Shown in pieces: positions 50,699 to 63,825 of a stretch of DNA of 64,000 bases. The stretch covers positions 33,192,256 to 33,256,255 of the forward strand of contig NC_088911.1 in the NCBI RefSeq assembly GCF_963576675.1, written 5' to 3'. A program made the position numbers and the translations under genes. The notes under the pieces are model-generated. The model did not search any database. It saw only the letters and a list, made by a program, of their open reading frames with translations, and had not been told where the DNA came from. Each line of letters starts with the position of its first letter. Within the stretch, counting starts at the first letter, position 1. This DNA comes from Euphorbia lathyris (Eukaryota > Streptophyta > Magnoliopsida > Malpighiales > Euphorbiaceae).

Positions 50699-51029
50699 TA
50701 GATTTTTTTGTGCCATTGTTGAAAAGGAAAAAAAAAACAAATTGATTTTAAATATTTAGACGCTTATATCTCTTGGTGCTTCCCACCAAGAGGAAGCCTA
50801 AATAATAGAAAAACTAAAAAAAAGAAGAAGTTAAACAATGTAATGCGCTATCAGACTAAGCATAGGGCAATTTATGGTTTTTACTCAAACAACACGTAGA
50901 AAACAAAGAATGCTTACCATTTGGAACATAAATTTTATTAGAATCAAGTAAAATCATGTGACAATAGGAAGTAAAGCATGTCTTAAATGATCATGTTGGG
51001 AGTAAAAAGACACATAGAGTATAATCCAT

Positions 51030-51400
51030 TATTACTCTGTTCTCTGAACCGGATCTTTTCGATTGTCAAATTCTTTATGTGTAACCAATCGTAAAAAGAA
51101 ATCAATATAAAAAAGTTTAGAAGTAGTAAGAGCATGTACCGATAAAAGATCAGTAATGGATTTTCGAAATAAACAGTATATAATGCAAATTAAATGAATG
51201 AGGACCAAGAGACATATTAGAGTTACCAACACGAGCAATAAAAGTTTAGATTAGTTACCAAATTTGATTTCATTAAAACCATTGTATTCAGAATGAAAGT
51301 TAAGGTTTTCTAAGTCCGAAGTGAGATGAGTTACACCGGAGTCCACGACCCAAGTTGATTAACAGTGGAACTAGTGGCAATAGGAGATTTTTGCTGATGA
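51030..51400 (-). pseudogene. Ty1/copia protease to pre-integrase fragment
   Basis: The minus-strand frame reads WVVDSGVTHLTSDLENL (aspartic protease D-S-G motif, about 51345-51295) and continues, after a frame change, into ITDLLSVHALTTS and IDFF (about 51150-51090). This order is that of copia polyproteins. No RT or LTR nearby. Confidence 0.75.
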
Positions 51401-51853
51401 GAGGAATTGTCTCTGTGGATTTTCGGAGATGAACAAGTACTTGCAATGTTACCTAATTAATTATACATACATTAGATATACATAAGGTCTTTTGTATGAA
51501 ATTTAAATAAGAATATATTAATATTATTTTATTTCACATCATCTTTCTTATTTTAGTAACAAATTTTGTTTTATCTTATAATTATTCTATGATTGGACCA
51601 CATAACCATCCAATTAATGTGACTAGAAAGCAAAAGAAAAGTTGCACATATTGACTTGTGCAGGAAAGAATAGTAAAATATGGTAAAACAAAATTAACAT
51701 TCACATTCTCTCATTTATATACTATTTACATGGAGACAAACCCAAACCCAAACCCAGTTCACATTATTAATTTTCACAAAACAACAACAGGCAACCACCT
51801 ATCTAAATGCTAGTAAGTATTTTTTTACAAAAATCCCATATTAATGTAATAAT
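51401..51853. other. Intergenic and 3' flank of the MYB gene
   Basis: AT-rich sequence; the part next to 51854 probably contains the 3' UTR of the minus-strand MYB gene. A tandem acccaaacccaaaccc run at about 51736-51755. Confidence 0.4.
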
Positions 51854-54800
51854 CTAAGACAAAAGCCAAGTAACAAGTGCATTTTGCTTCTCCTTATTCT
51901 TTTCAATCTCTTCTTCCTGTTTTCGATCTTCATTACCAGTCTCCATAAAAGAAGAAACCATCTTGTTATTATTATCGATATATTCAGTACTATTTCCAAG
52001 GTCTAAATTCATTAAATCCTCCCATGTCCAATCATTAACTCCATAATTATTCAGACAAGAAGCTACTGAAGAACAAGATTGCAAATCAGAAGTGCTTATT
52101 ACACTAGTATTATTACTTTTGTTGTCCTTTTCTTCCTCTTCAGAACAAAGGGTCAAAACCCCACCTTCATCATCAACCACATCAATAAAATCGTTGGCAA
52201 TAATGTCATCGAAAACCAACATTTCATCATCAATGTCATCGTATGCTCCTGTCGGAACTTGGCCATCCTTGTCATAATTACCCCATGAATTCCCACTTGT
52301 AACCTCTCCACTAAAATACAAATCTTCTCCTTCTTCTAGTTGGGTTGGATTTAAATTCATTACATCCTCGTCATTGTCTATTACAGACACAGACAATGTC
52401 TCTTTATCTAGAACTGGAGTTACTGGCATTTCTATAACACTTTTCCCACCTCCACTTTCAGTTGAAACGGGGGCGTTTTTGGTGTTCTTGGTTGTGGTTT
52501 TGGGGGTTTTGCGCTTAATTGATGAGTTGGGTTTAGGTATATTATTAGGATCGATTTGGGGAAGATTATGAGGTTCATGGGTATGGGTAGTTCTTCTAAA
52601 GATGTGAACTTTTCTGCTCAGATGAGAATTCCAGTAGTTTTTAATCTCGTTGTCTGTTCTCCCTGGTAAATAACTCGCTATCAGTGACCATCTGCATCAA
52701 TAAATATGGAATTTCTCAAACCTTCTTTTCTCACCAAAATATATAATTCATGAAAGAGAAGTTTTTATTTTAATATATATAAAATCATATCACATTTAAT
52801 GTCACTTGTGTAGAATATTCTAAACGAGCATAGTATATATATTATATGAAAATTATATGACATATACATGAGAATCATTTGATGATTGGGCAATTTTAGG
52901 AAAAGATATTTAGAATACTCCTAGATTATTGTAATCCTTAAAAATATATTTAGATCTTTTAGAAAAATGCTTAAAAAAGGTCTTTTAAAATAATAATAAT
53001 ACATTTAGTATATAATAACTTAACTAAATGATAAAAAAAAAACCCTAACTCCATTAAATATGCAGTTATTTATCTTTCACTAGGAATGAGAAAGGAAAAT
53101 AATTGTGCATGGAATTAATTACAGAACCCCATCTATTAATTAGTTGTACATTTATGACAATTATCAATTCAGTGTACCAAATATAGAAATAACCTATTTG
53201 ACACAGCTCATCTATCACTATATGTTGAAAAAAAAAATCTATCACTATATAAATATAATTTGATTATCACATGATAACCGATTGTTTTAGAATATTCCAA
53301 AAGTAATTAACCTAACAAAGCAATTAACCAATAGGAAATAAATCATTTACTATGAAGTATCATGTAAAATGATTTTAAAGAACATATTAATTTTTTTCCA
53401 TAATAACCTGTTTAAACTTAGAAGAAAACACAATCACAATTAACTTTCTTCCAAGAATTGTTATCTCTAAATAGCTGTTATTATCTTTTTGGTTACAAGC
53501 TGATTATGTAAACTTGTTTGGTAAAATTTATCTGATTAGTGATAGTTATTTGTATAAAATAACATAATAGCATGGTAAAACCTTTATTTGGGGTTAATAG
53601 ATAGTAATTTGGAGTAAAATTATCATTCAAAGAAATGGAATAATAAACTAATTGAAAAAACTTTTAAAACAAGTTTTTTCAAAATTAGTTTTTTTTGTAC
53701 ACAATAAACTCATTCAAACATCTATTCATCAAACATTAGTATTAGAGATTTGACTAGTTAAACTTCTAAAGTGTCTCAAACCTCTAATTTTACCATAAAA
53801 AGCTATATATCAAACATGACGAATTTTCTGCTAATAAGAAAAACGGTGTGGCGACAAAATAGACATGCATTTAAGGATTTCCTAAATCGTGTAAAAAAGA
53901 AAAATGGAACTAGTGATGAGGATGGAAATAGCCTATAAATAAATATATGTTGTTTGTACAAAACCAGCTCATATACTAGTTTCTGTTAACGTTTTATGAG
54001 AAAATCATGTACACATTGAGAGACAGTAGTTGTTTCTTTTTCAGCCAAAAAGTAATTGTTTTTATTTCTAGAATATAGGTTGTCCTATGCGAATGGAGAA
54101 ACTATTTCTATTTTCTGTATGAACCTTAACCTTGATTGCAATGTCGGCGTAATTAAATGCTTCCAGAAAGAAGGAGATTCAATAATTCAGAATCTCAACT
54201 ACAAGTCAAAAGTGATTATTTGCTTAATACAGATAAATCTTAAAAAAGTAACAACATTTATTATTTAATTATTTATAACCTCACAGTTGTGAATAAGATA
54301 CAAGTATTAAATGCACCAGAGTTGAGGTGGGGGAAGATGAACATAATGTGTGGCTACAAAAATAATACTACTACTAACATATAGACTTTTGAACTACTAG
54401 ACTTTTAGTGTATTATTATCATTTTAATATTATTTAAAATCAACTATTTAATATTATATCAAGTTCAAAAAAAAAAAAAGACACTATATATAAATACAGA
54501 ACCAATCATTGTTTTCGATTACCTTAACCTAAAAATATATAATGATAAGAGCACGGCCAACCGCTTTTTAGTTGCGCTTTTAAATTAAAATTTGAGAAAG
54601 AATTAAAACCAACTCTAACAACATCTCAGTCACTTCTCAAATCACTAAGAGTCTCTATTGTTGAAGAACATTTCTCTACTCCTAGTCTCTTTTTATTTTA
54701 TTTTTTATTAATAATTTTTTTATTGAGAAGGTTTCTGTTCTCTTACCATTGATAAATATAATCACGCTAATAAAATAATAAAAAATGAATATGAAAAGTA

Positions 54801-55442
54801 TTATTAAATATGATATGTATTAGTTAATATTGTTTATATTATTTGATAAAAAAAACTCTAAAATGCCAGTATTTCATTTCATAAAATGCACTGACACCCA
54901 AATATTTCATAGTCTAAGTAGAATCCAACATATAAGTTAGAAATCACATTTTTTCTAATAAGTCAGTAGGCAAGACAAACAAACAAATAAATAAATAATA
55001 CTACTACATTAGTCATAAAAAGTCAACAAACAAAATGTTGATAAAATAAACAAATAAATAATAATAAGAAAAAGAAAAAGAAGTGACTACCTATTCCCCA
55101 AAGAAGCATGCAACTTCAAAATGGTCTGTTCTTCCTCAGCTGATATATTTCCTCTTTTTAAATCAGTTCTCAAATAATTAATCCATCTAAGTCTGCAACT
55201 TTTTCCACATCTCAGCAACCCTAAATATACATAAATGCAAATGCACCCCAAATTATGATCAAATTAATTACACATGACCTGCACATTAATTTCATAAAAA
55301 TATATATACCTGCATTCTTGGGTAGAGACCTCCAAGAGCCTTCGCCGTTAGCTTGAATGTAGCTGACGAGTTTCTGATCCTCCTCCTCCGTCCACCGCCC
55401 CTTTTTCAGGCCGACCTTCTCGCAACACGGTGCTCTTCCCAT
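51854..55442 (-). CDS. MYB12-like: R2R3-MYB transcription factor, subgroup 7-like (flavonol regulator)
   Basis: Exons 55442-55310, 55220-55091 and 52691-51854 splice in frame into 366 residues. R2 starts near residue 14 ([21 protein letters not shown]) with three Trp; R3 has [13 protein letters not shown] and [20 protein letters not shown]. The intron positions are the usual ones of plant R2R3-MYBs. The bHLH-binding signature of R3 is not present, as expected for subgroup 7. The C-terminal region is acidic, a likely activation domain, and the protein ends in WLLS, matching the SG7-2 motif. The SG7-1 block is weak ([14 protein letters not shown]). MYB11/12/111-type factors activate flavonol-pathway genes (CHS, CHI, F3H, FLS) in the nucleus. 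Assignment to SG7 is moderately sure; R2R3-MYB is certain. Confidence 0.93.
53510..53775. repeat. MITE-like repeat in MYB intron 2
   Basis: Inverted partner of 46241-46550. It lies within the 2.4-kb intron 2 (52692-55090), which is otherwise AT-rich and featureless. Confidence 0.55.
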
Positions 55443-55910
55443 TGTTTCCGGCGCTGGGAAATAAATAAGGAAAAGCAAGCAAGCAAAGCAGTGAGAGTGT
55501 GAAAAGTGAAGTGGAAATAAATAGGAGTGGTAGTAAAGTTTATGACAGAGAGAAGACAGCAGAAGGGGTGGGGTCTATGATGGAGAATCTGTGGCCATAG
55601 ATTGTGCCACGAGTGATGTACAAAAGGACACAATCGTGGCATCTCAACCGTCGGAAGGTCCTGAAGGACCATGCAGTTACCACGTTGATACAGCTTCCAC
55701 AATACTCGCTTATGGTTATGGCAACTCTCCAGACATCCATCCCCATTTATTAATTAGTGTCATATGAATGACTCCACCTCTTTTCTTTTCTAATTATTGT
55801 CTCAAAAGTGAGATCGTCCCCACGAATCTGCTCCGATATCTAAATTAGTCGAAAAAAAATATCGAACAATATTTGTATGCATTAAATGAGAGCCGAGGTC
55901 CACGTGATAG
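55443..55910 (-). promoter_or_regulatory. Upstream region of the MYB gene, with a G-box
   Basis: A CACGTG G-box occurs at 55901-55906, about 460 bases upstream of the start codon. G-boxes bind bZIP factors such as HY5, which is known to act on MYB12 in Arabidopsis. A TATA-like CTATTTATT lies near 55515-55525. Single motifs of this length occur by chance, so support is weak. Confidence 0.3.
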
Positions 55911-56107
55911 TAAATACATGGTAAGAGTTTACTGTAAATTAGAAACAATTCTGTGATTTTTATATTCCTCTTGACTGGTTCAAGCGCTGATTTCTATTTA
56001 GGAAATAGGCGTTTGTTGATCTTCGTATAATATGATTAATTGTGCGATAGTATCAAACTCTTTTAAACTAAGAAATAAATGTATTGTTTTCTTTTGTTAC
56101 AAAAAAG

Positions 56108-56626
56108 AGGGTAAATTACACCCATGGTCATTGAACTTTACCTATTTTAACATTGTGGCCATTATATTTCAATTCTTAACTGAATGACCACTGAACTATA
56201 CACCTTTTAACATCGGTAGCCACTTAACGCTTCAAAACGACCGTTGACGACCTCAAAATAAAAAAAAAATTGAAGAGTTAATGATATTCTAAGGAACTTT
56301 AATCCTTGAAAATTTTCGTTTTGAAATCATTTGGGTGTTGTTTGCTTAAGAGAGAGTGATTTTTTAAAAAGAAAAAAGCTTCAAAAAAATGTGATTTTGA
56401 AAAATAAAAAATGTTGTTTCATAATTAATACCGTTCTGACCAATTTTAATTTTTGAATATTTTCATTTTGAGATCGTTAAAGGTCATTTTAAGGAGTAAG
56501 TTAAAGTTGAGTGGCCATCAGTGTTAAAAACTGTAAAATTCAGTAGACATACTATTAAGAATTGAGGTTTATTAACCACAATGTTAAAATGGATAAAGTT
56601 AAGTGGCCATGGGTGTAATTCACCCT
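56108..56626. mobile_element. Inverted-repeat MITE, 519 bp
   Basis: The left end agggtaaattacacccatgg (continuing tcattgaactttacc) matches the inverted right end (agggtgaattacacccatgg, then ccacttaactttatcc) for about 50 bases. Flanks acaaaaaag and ataaaaaaa could be a decayed 9-bp TSD, pointing to the Mutator type. No coding capacity. Confidence 0.75.
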
Positions 56627-56639
56627 ATAAAAAAAAGTG

Positions 56640-58500
56640 TAAGATATGACTTCTCTACCTAGAATCTAGATTGAGTTGCAAAACGAGACTCAAATAGTCC
56701 TTACACTAATATCTGAAAGTCTGTTAAAAATATAGATAGTAAGAATACGTTTGGTTTATATATTGTGAGAATAAGGATTTTTATTGTTGAAAAAAGCTTT
56801 AGTATATAAAATAACAAAACTAGTTGTCTAACCAAAAATCTAAAATTCTTATTTTTAATATGAAAAAGTAAACATCGAGAACACAATGGAATAAACAATC
56901 ATCCTCTAAATATCACCGAAAATCAACAACGGTTTTTGAAACTTTACTTATCACTTCCAATTGTTGAGTTGATTTTTTTTAGTGAACACCCTAGAAAAGG
57001 GGGCAAAATGCAATAATAATCATGTGAACTCTTGATACGAATTTATTTTATTGATTTATTATACTTTATTGAGATATTAATTAATTTTATTTTGAACTAA
57101 ATTGAGTTTGAACTTTCCGTTTCTAACATCAAGTTGATATTTATTTTCTTCTAACAGCAAAATCTATTATTGAATAAGTTTGAAATGAGAAGTTGATAGC
57201 TAACAAACTAATTTAGAAATAGTTAGATATCAGATCCAATAGACGACAATAAAAATTAAATGGGAAAGTAAAATCAAACCATTAATCAGGAGAGTACACC
57301 TTTTATCATTGGGGTTTGTTTTGTCTTCCTTTATTATGTATAGAATGGCAAGTATAATAGTATTATATTTCAATAATTTTTTTACGAAAAGGAAATATAA
57401 GAACCTCAACCACCACACCACTATACTCACCACTAGATAAAACGCAATCCTCATGTTCAATAGAATTAGGAAGATATTATGAAAAATGATTCATAATGTA
57501 TGGTCTCTTTTACCCAATAAATTAGAATTCATTATGTATTGTCTATTTTAGCCAATAAATTAAAGTGACTGATAAATACTGTAAAATTTCCGACGGCCCG
57601 ATGTTTTTGTCTTTTTCTATAGCCGATTGTTTCGTACAAAATAAAGAAGAAGTCGGTAGTTGGCGGAAAACTCTCTGATTTCTAAGTCAGTATTTTTGTT
57701 AAGAACATATAAAGCAAATAGACTAACAAGAATATGCGTAAATGTTGTGGACAAAGTGAATGCCGAACCGAAATGGAACCTCTAGGAAAAAAAGCCTCCT
57801 TTAGGCCTATTTTTGTAATTTTTATTTTTCTCAACGGCTAAACTCCTTTGAAATTCAATGGTTATTGTAGATTAATTTCGAACCATTTTTGTATTTACTC
57901 CCTTGCAACCTGTCTATTTGTAGCCTTCTTCGGCATCAATTTGAAATTACATACAGACAAAGATAATATGAACATTTCGTTTTTGCTCCTTGAATTTATC
58001 TCTTATGTTCGTATGATAGTCTTTGCATATCCGGTGATAACATCTGTACACGGGTAGTGTTTGTTCAATGAAGTTATTGTATTTTAGGAGACAATTGTCA
58101 TCAGCAAAATTTGTCTTAAGAAAAATGTTGTCCAATTTCTTTTGTTTCTGCTTGTTACTTTTCTATATTGGTATTGCTAACAATTTTACCTCTGTGCATC
58201 ATCATTTCCTTCTTTATTCTATCCACAACATGATCTAGAAGAGGAAAAATCACCCTAAAAAAACAGTGTGCCCTTTATAGAATCATCTGACTAATTTGTC
58301 ACTCAGTCAAATAATAGAACAAACCCTAACACTAAAAGTACTTCTTCAAACAGGCCTGTAGAAATCAGCGATCCTGAGGAAATTAGTCCTTCTCGAAAAG
58401 TAAAAAACTTAACACCTCAAGTTCGAAATATTGTTTCTTAATGACTCGAAAACATGTTATTTACGTGTTTTCAACTTAGCATTCGCTAGGGGAATGCACG
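56640..58500. other. Intergenic DNA
   Basis: Only short open frames without recognisable domains. Nothing else stands out. Confidence 0.35.
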
Positions 58501-58511
58501 TTCCTCATCCT

Positions 58512-59354
58512 TGTTGGGATTAGATCATGTATTGGCAATCTAGACAACACAACAGAAACTTAAATTTTGTATATTCTCAAACTCCATGGATCTCGTTACA
58601 TCCGTTAATTGATAAAACTAATTAATCGAACATAGTAGTTTTTCGTGTTTACCTCTGGTAACGCAGATCCTTTGAGTTGAAAAATCTTTTAATCAACAAG
58701 TTCAAGCATCAACGTGTAAGATGTCTCTAACAGTGATCCACATGAACAAAAACAAAGTAAACAAAGGTGTACAAACACCCTTGTAAATTGGTCGGAGACT
58801 AGAGATTATTCTCTCTCAATTTTGTCTCACAAAATAATTCTTTCTCTAATATTATGTTTTAGCAAAATTCCTAAACCATATGAGGGTATATAATGTTTCC
58901 TTCATTAGTAAAAAATCCTAATCAAATTAATGATTATTTTAATTAAATAAATGATTAATTATCTTCCGTATTAGTCTATTATAAATATATAATAGCTGAA
59001 ATGTCATGTATTTAAGAATTTTTTACATCATCTCAAAGAATGGTGTGTCATTGTGATAGAATATTCCAAAAAAAGCTTTCGATTCTATTATAAAACTGTT
59101 TTTAGTTAATTTTATTTATTAATCTACAGTTTATAGCTTTAAAGTCAGCTGGTTACTAGAGAATTAAATCTTATTAATAGAATTAAATGGAATTAAGGTT
59201 CATTATTAATTCTGTAAAACATTTTAGTAGCTACACTCATTTTAATTGTTACTAACGCATTTTAATTGTTACTAACGTGAATTAATTCATTAAGATTAAT
59301 TCTTCATTAACTGAATTAATTCTTGAATTAATTGAGGAAAAAAATATTCCAACA
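58512..59354 (-). mobile_element. Possible solo LTR, 843 bp
   Basis: On the minus strand the segment begins TGTTGGAATATTTTTTTCC and ends CCCAACA, giving TGTTGG...CCAACA ends, with a TATA-like motif (tatataccctcatatgg) inside. Style and size fit a copia LTR. The 5-base flanks (atcct and gttta) do not match, and no primer-binding site follows, so it may be a decayed or recombined copy. Confidence 0.45.
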
Positions 59355-59359
59355 GTTTA

Positions 59360-61500
59360 TCTACAAGAGTGATTTTTGGCTCATACGAAATAGATAAACA
59401 GTTCATCTCATCTGCCGATTTTTTTTTAACTCCTAGAACTTATTTATCAATTCGATTGTCCTATCTCTTAGTTTTTTTTTGTGATAATCGACATACAAGG
59501 TGAGAGTTTGACTCACGCTTCTGTTGTATACGATTGTCGATTGCGGCAAAATCTATCTTAAGAAGACTGATTTCATCAGGCCTCAAAAATCTTCTTTTTC
59601 CGTACATTCAGTTCATCTGAATGTTTATATATTCAGTTTATCGTAATTGTATTATTTCTGTTTTTCATTTTAATAAAATTATTGTTCCGTTCTTCAATTA
59701 CGTTCTTCAATAAATTGTGAATTTAAAGGTATTGTTTTTTTTTTTTTGAAACAATGGTATTGTTTTTTAAAATTAGATCAATATTATTACTTATATTGTA
59801 TAAAAAAAAGGACTAAGCATAATGCATGATTAAATATATTATCCATCTATGCCAAAAACAAAATTAAAAAAAAATTACTTAATTTGCACCAATAAAAAAT
59901 TTAAAATTTTATTAAATAAAACTAAAATAAATATGAAGTATTATATATGATATGCACACTGCACCATAAATAGTCTATTGTAATACAAAATGAAAGTGCT
60001 ACCTCGATTGCGTTACTATTTTATCATGAATTTTGGTATATTATAACATTGTTTATAAAGTGTTACAATAATATGTTAAACTAATATACCTTTGTTATAA
60101 TGTTACACCATTTATGTGTGTTGCAGTATGTATATGATTAAATTGTAACAATATAAGATTCAAAAAGAAAGCTAAGCGTTTATACTTGGTGGTAAAAGGA
60201 GGGAAAAGGGGAACAAATATTTGGGCTGGAGGGAAAGAAAAATTGGGCCTCCGCCTAGTATGAAAATTTCATACTAAACTTCAATCCTTAGACTAAATTT
60301 CAATCTTTCGAGCTAGTCTCCAGTAAATCTCAGTTGAGACATAAACTTAAGCACAAGGTGGAAAAATTCATCTCGTGAGAATAGAAGCTCAATTCGTTCA
60401 TCTCATATGAATAGAAGCCCAGTCAAGACCTAAATTTCACTCAAACTGATATTCTTATAGGAATAGTTCATCTCCACTACTTCCATTGTAATCGTCTCCA
60501 CTTCTAGAATTGTTGTTCATCACCAAATCAGGTAACCAATTCCCATCTCTCGCGCCCATTTCTCTTTGATCATCTAAAACCTAATTTCTGTCAAAAGTTT
60601 ACATCAACCTAATTTCACCATCCCTCTCTCTTTGATGAATTCAAACCTAATTTCTCTCTTACTCTTATTAGATAACTTCGGCCAGTTATTGTCAACCTTT
60701 AGTTAGTGTCTTACTCTACTGCATCTATATGTTCTGATTATCGGTAAGCTCCCTTCCCTCTTTTATTTCATCTGCTCCGAGTATTTGTACATCAGTTCTC
60801 TCTGCTCTAAATATAAAGGATTGTTTTATATGGTATTTTGTGTGACACACATATATAAGATACATGAAGTTAAGGTTGAATTTTTTTTCTCCATATGCAA
60901 GACTTGCATATTCATGCATATTTTCGTAATATTTTTCTCCATATAGGAAGATTTTATCTTTAAAAAAGGAAGATTTTTCTTCTCCTCACCAACTCTACTG
61001 CTTTCCTATATTCATGTATATTTTCCTAATATTTCTTATTTTTTACGTTTTTATTGAGAATTTTTGTTGAAAATTGATTTCAAATTCACAATTTTTTATT
61101 ATAAAAGATTGAAAGGGGTTAAGAGGTTTGAAGGTTTAAATCGAAAAACCAATAAAAACTTGAAGGAATTAATTAGAATCCCTACAGATATATAAGAAAA
61201 CTCATTCTTGAAAATAAAGTTTGAACCTTTAAAGAGGGTAATTAGTATTGACAGTTACTCATCTTTGGACAGTATCTTCAAAAGGTCACAAAAGTTCAAT
61301 TTGTCTCAATAAAATCACTTAAGTGTGCTTTTCTCCCAATAAAGTCACTTTGAATATTTTTCAGTCTTCTTATAACTATTTGGATTAAAGATAAAATCTG
61401 AAGCTGATTTAAAGATCTAAAGAAAAACTGGGAGTTAGTCTTACACAATGTTAAGAAGACGATGAGTGGAAATCTTCCTAAATACATCCCATGTGAATCT
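59360..61500. other. Intergenic DNA
   Basis: AT-rich, with poly(T) runs at about 59735. Short open frames only. The stretch 60490-60700 is pyrimidine-rich and could be an unlinked leader, but no start with a continuing frame was found. Confidence 0.3.
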
Positions 61501-61509
61501 ATTTCATTC

Positions 61510-62315
61510 CAGCACGTTCCAAGTTGTCTATTAAGGAATTTTTAGCCTGTAAATTTCTGTACTATTATTTGGTGGTGCTAGCGCTGGAGGAATGAGAGGG
61601 TGTTTGGCCAAGATCGTAGTTTCGTTAGGGATAAAGTGGATTTCATCTTTAATCAATGCAAAGATGTTACTACGGCTTTCCTTCTGGGTAGCCCTGTCCG
61701 AACCACTTTTAGTAAGGAGCTTTGGATTAAATGGAACTCGCCTGACATTGGATGGGTTAAAATAAACTGTGATGGCGCTAGCAAGGGTAACTGATGCATC
61801 GCTTTGACCGGCGGGACTTGTTCGGGATGAGAATGAGAATTGGTTGTGTGGTTTCTACCTTAATCTTGGGATCTGTACTTCTACTTTGGCATGGATTTGG
61901 GGTCTCTTTTTTGGTATTAGATTTGCCTGGGATAGAGGCTTTCGAAGAGTAGTTATTGAACTGGATTCTCAAGTGGTTTTGAACTATACGTTGGGTGATG
62001 TGGATAGGAATCACCCCTATGCTTGGATCCTAATCCAATGTTGGAATTTCAAGGCAAGAGACTGGGACTTAAGCTTCAAACATTATTTTAGAGAAGGGAA
62101 CAGTGTATCTGACTGGATGACGAATTTCGCATGGTCATTTGAGTTGGGCTTTCACAAGTGTGAGATGCCTCCTGCAGGCCTTCAGGATATTTTGTTCAAA
62201 GATAAGTGTGGCATTTACTTGCCTCGCTTAGTTGATACTTAACGACGTTTTCTCTCTTTGTTCGATTTTGTTTTGTTTTTTTTGGGCGTTTAGCCTTCCT
62301 GTTATCACAAAAAAA
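61510..62315 (+). pseudogene. 5'-truncated L1 LINE (RNase H)
   Basis: Frames contain WRNERVFGQD, then WIKWNSPDIGWVKINCDGASKG (RNase H start, about 61721-61790) and FREGNSVSDWMTNFA (RNase H end, about 62089-62130). The 3' end has a short A-run (cacaaaaaaaaggaag, 62310). Stops and frameshifts break it. Confidence 0.8.
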
Positions 62316-63540
62316 AGGAAGCAAGAAGCCAATTAACATTTGGAAGTTTAATATATATTATTTTCCTAATTAGTTAGGATTGATCTACTAAATAGGGTTT
62401 GAGAATTCCTATAAATAGGGGATATCTCTCATCTTTTAGGAAATGATCCATCGTCTATCATTATGTCTTTTTTTAATCTTTTCTTTACTTTTGGTTTTGT
62501 AGTTTAATTTTTAGTTTTATTTTGTTCATAGAAATGTTTGGCTAAACTTTTATTAATTTAAGTTGAAGGTTTAATTCAAAAGCGGGATATTCTTCAAGTA
62601 TTGTGAGATCGTTTGGTTCAATTTTGCTCTTTCTACTTTTGTGTTTTCATATTGTTCATGGTGATTTAGAAAAACTCCATCTCATTTGTTATTTGTTTTG
62701 TGTTCAATGTAACCAGTTGTTCATTAAATAATACACAACTATTTGATGACACTAAATTTGTGTAATTGTTTAGTTGAATCGATACTAAGTTGTTTCGTTA
62801 TTTTATTAAGTGAATGCATTATTAGGTCTAAATCAATCTCGTTAATATTGGTTGGTTTAGGTCGGGTTCTTCTCATTCATAAAGCTGTCAAACTAGTTAA
62901 ATTCTCTCCATAAGAAAGGACTGTGTGGTTCATTAAGGGTTAATTACAATCTTACTTGATTAATCCATTAATAAGAATAAGATTGGAGTATTGAGCCAAA
63001 ACTATAACCGATCCAATACATGTTTTTAGAGTTACCTTTCCATCAATGATCAACAGAGTTGAATCTTGTCCTACGAATGCCTTTAATTGAAACTAGACAC
63101 ATGCCCATACATCATACAGATAAAAAATGATTTCCTTTTTGTTTAATAATAACTCGTATTTTTATGGTTAACATTAATAAAACTAATAGATTTAAATTGA
63201 AAAGATACCAAGTCATATTATTTAATTGTATATTTAGATGAAAAAAAAGTATAAACGATAGATCGAATGAAAATAAAAAGTAAAATTAAAAGGTACTCAA
63301 GTCCATTATACATGTTACTTGCATTTCCAATTGTACCCCTTTTCTCGAATTGTGAACCTTCCAATTCTCTTGGGTTTTCCTCAAATTCAGATTCTAATTT
63401 CAAATTATCTACTATATCATCTGCATACTATATATGTAGTTAATAGAATGGATTGAGTAGCCCATAATACAATCATCATTTCTATCGCCCTTCGGCTTCA
63501 CTCTCTCACCACTCATCGGATGTGTCACTGATAATACCTA
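62316..63540. other. Intergenic DNA, possible LTR-like start
   Basis: At 62385-62430 a TATA-like cctataaatagggg follows gattgatctactaaataggg, in the style of a retroelement promoter. No partner copy or coding domain was found. Confidence 0.3.
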
Positions 63541-63548
63541 CATATATA

Positions 63549-63825
63549 CAGGACCGGTCCTGACATTTTAAGGGCCCCAAACGAAATAAGAGATAATAGG
63601 TCCTTAATAAAAAAAATGTACTAAAAAATCTAAAAATATAAATTTGGACTCATTTTAGACCTAAAATATTATATTATTTGATCAATTTTTAGACCTAATG
63701 GGTATTATAACTAAATTTATAACAAAAAAATATATATATATTCAATAAAATTAAAAGTTTTAGGCCCCTTTTAACCTTGGGCCCTGGGCGGCCGCACCCC
63801 GAGCCTATACCCAGGGCCGGCCCTC
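63549..63825. mobile_element. Small GC-ended MITE, 277 bp
   Basis: The left end caggaccggtcctg and inverted right end gagggccggccctgg match imperfectly. The 8-bp flanks catatata (63541-63548 and 63826-63833) are identical, though low in complexity. The ends resemble the CAGGGCCGGC hAT-type MITEs of plants. Confidence 0.6.
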
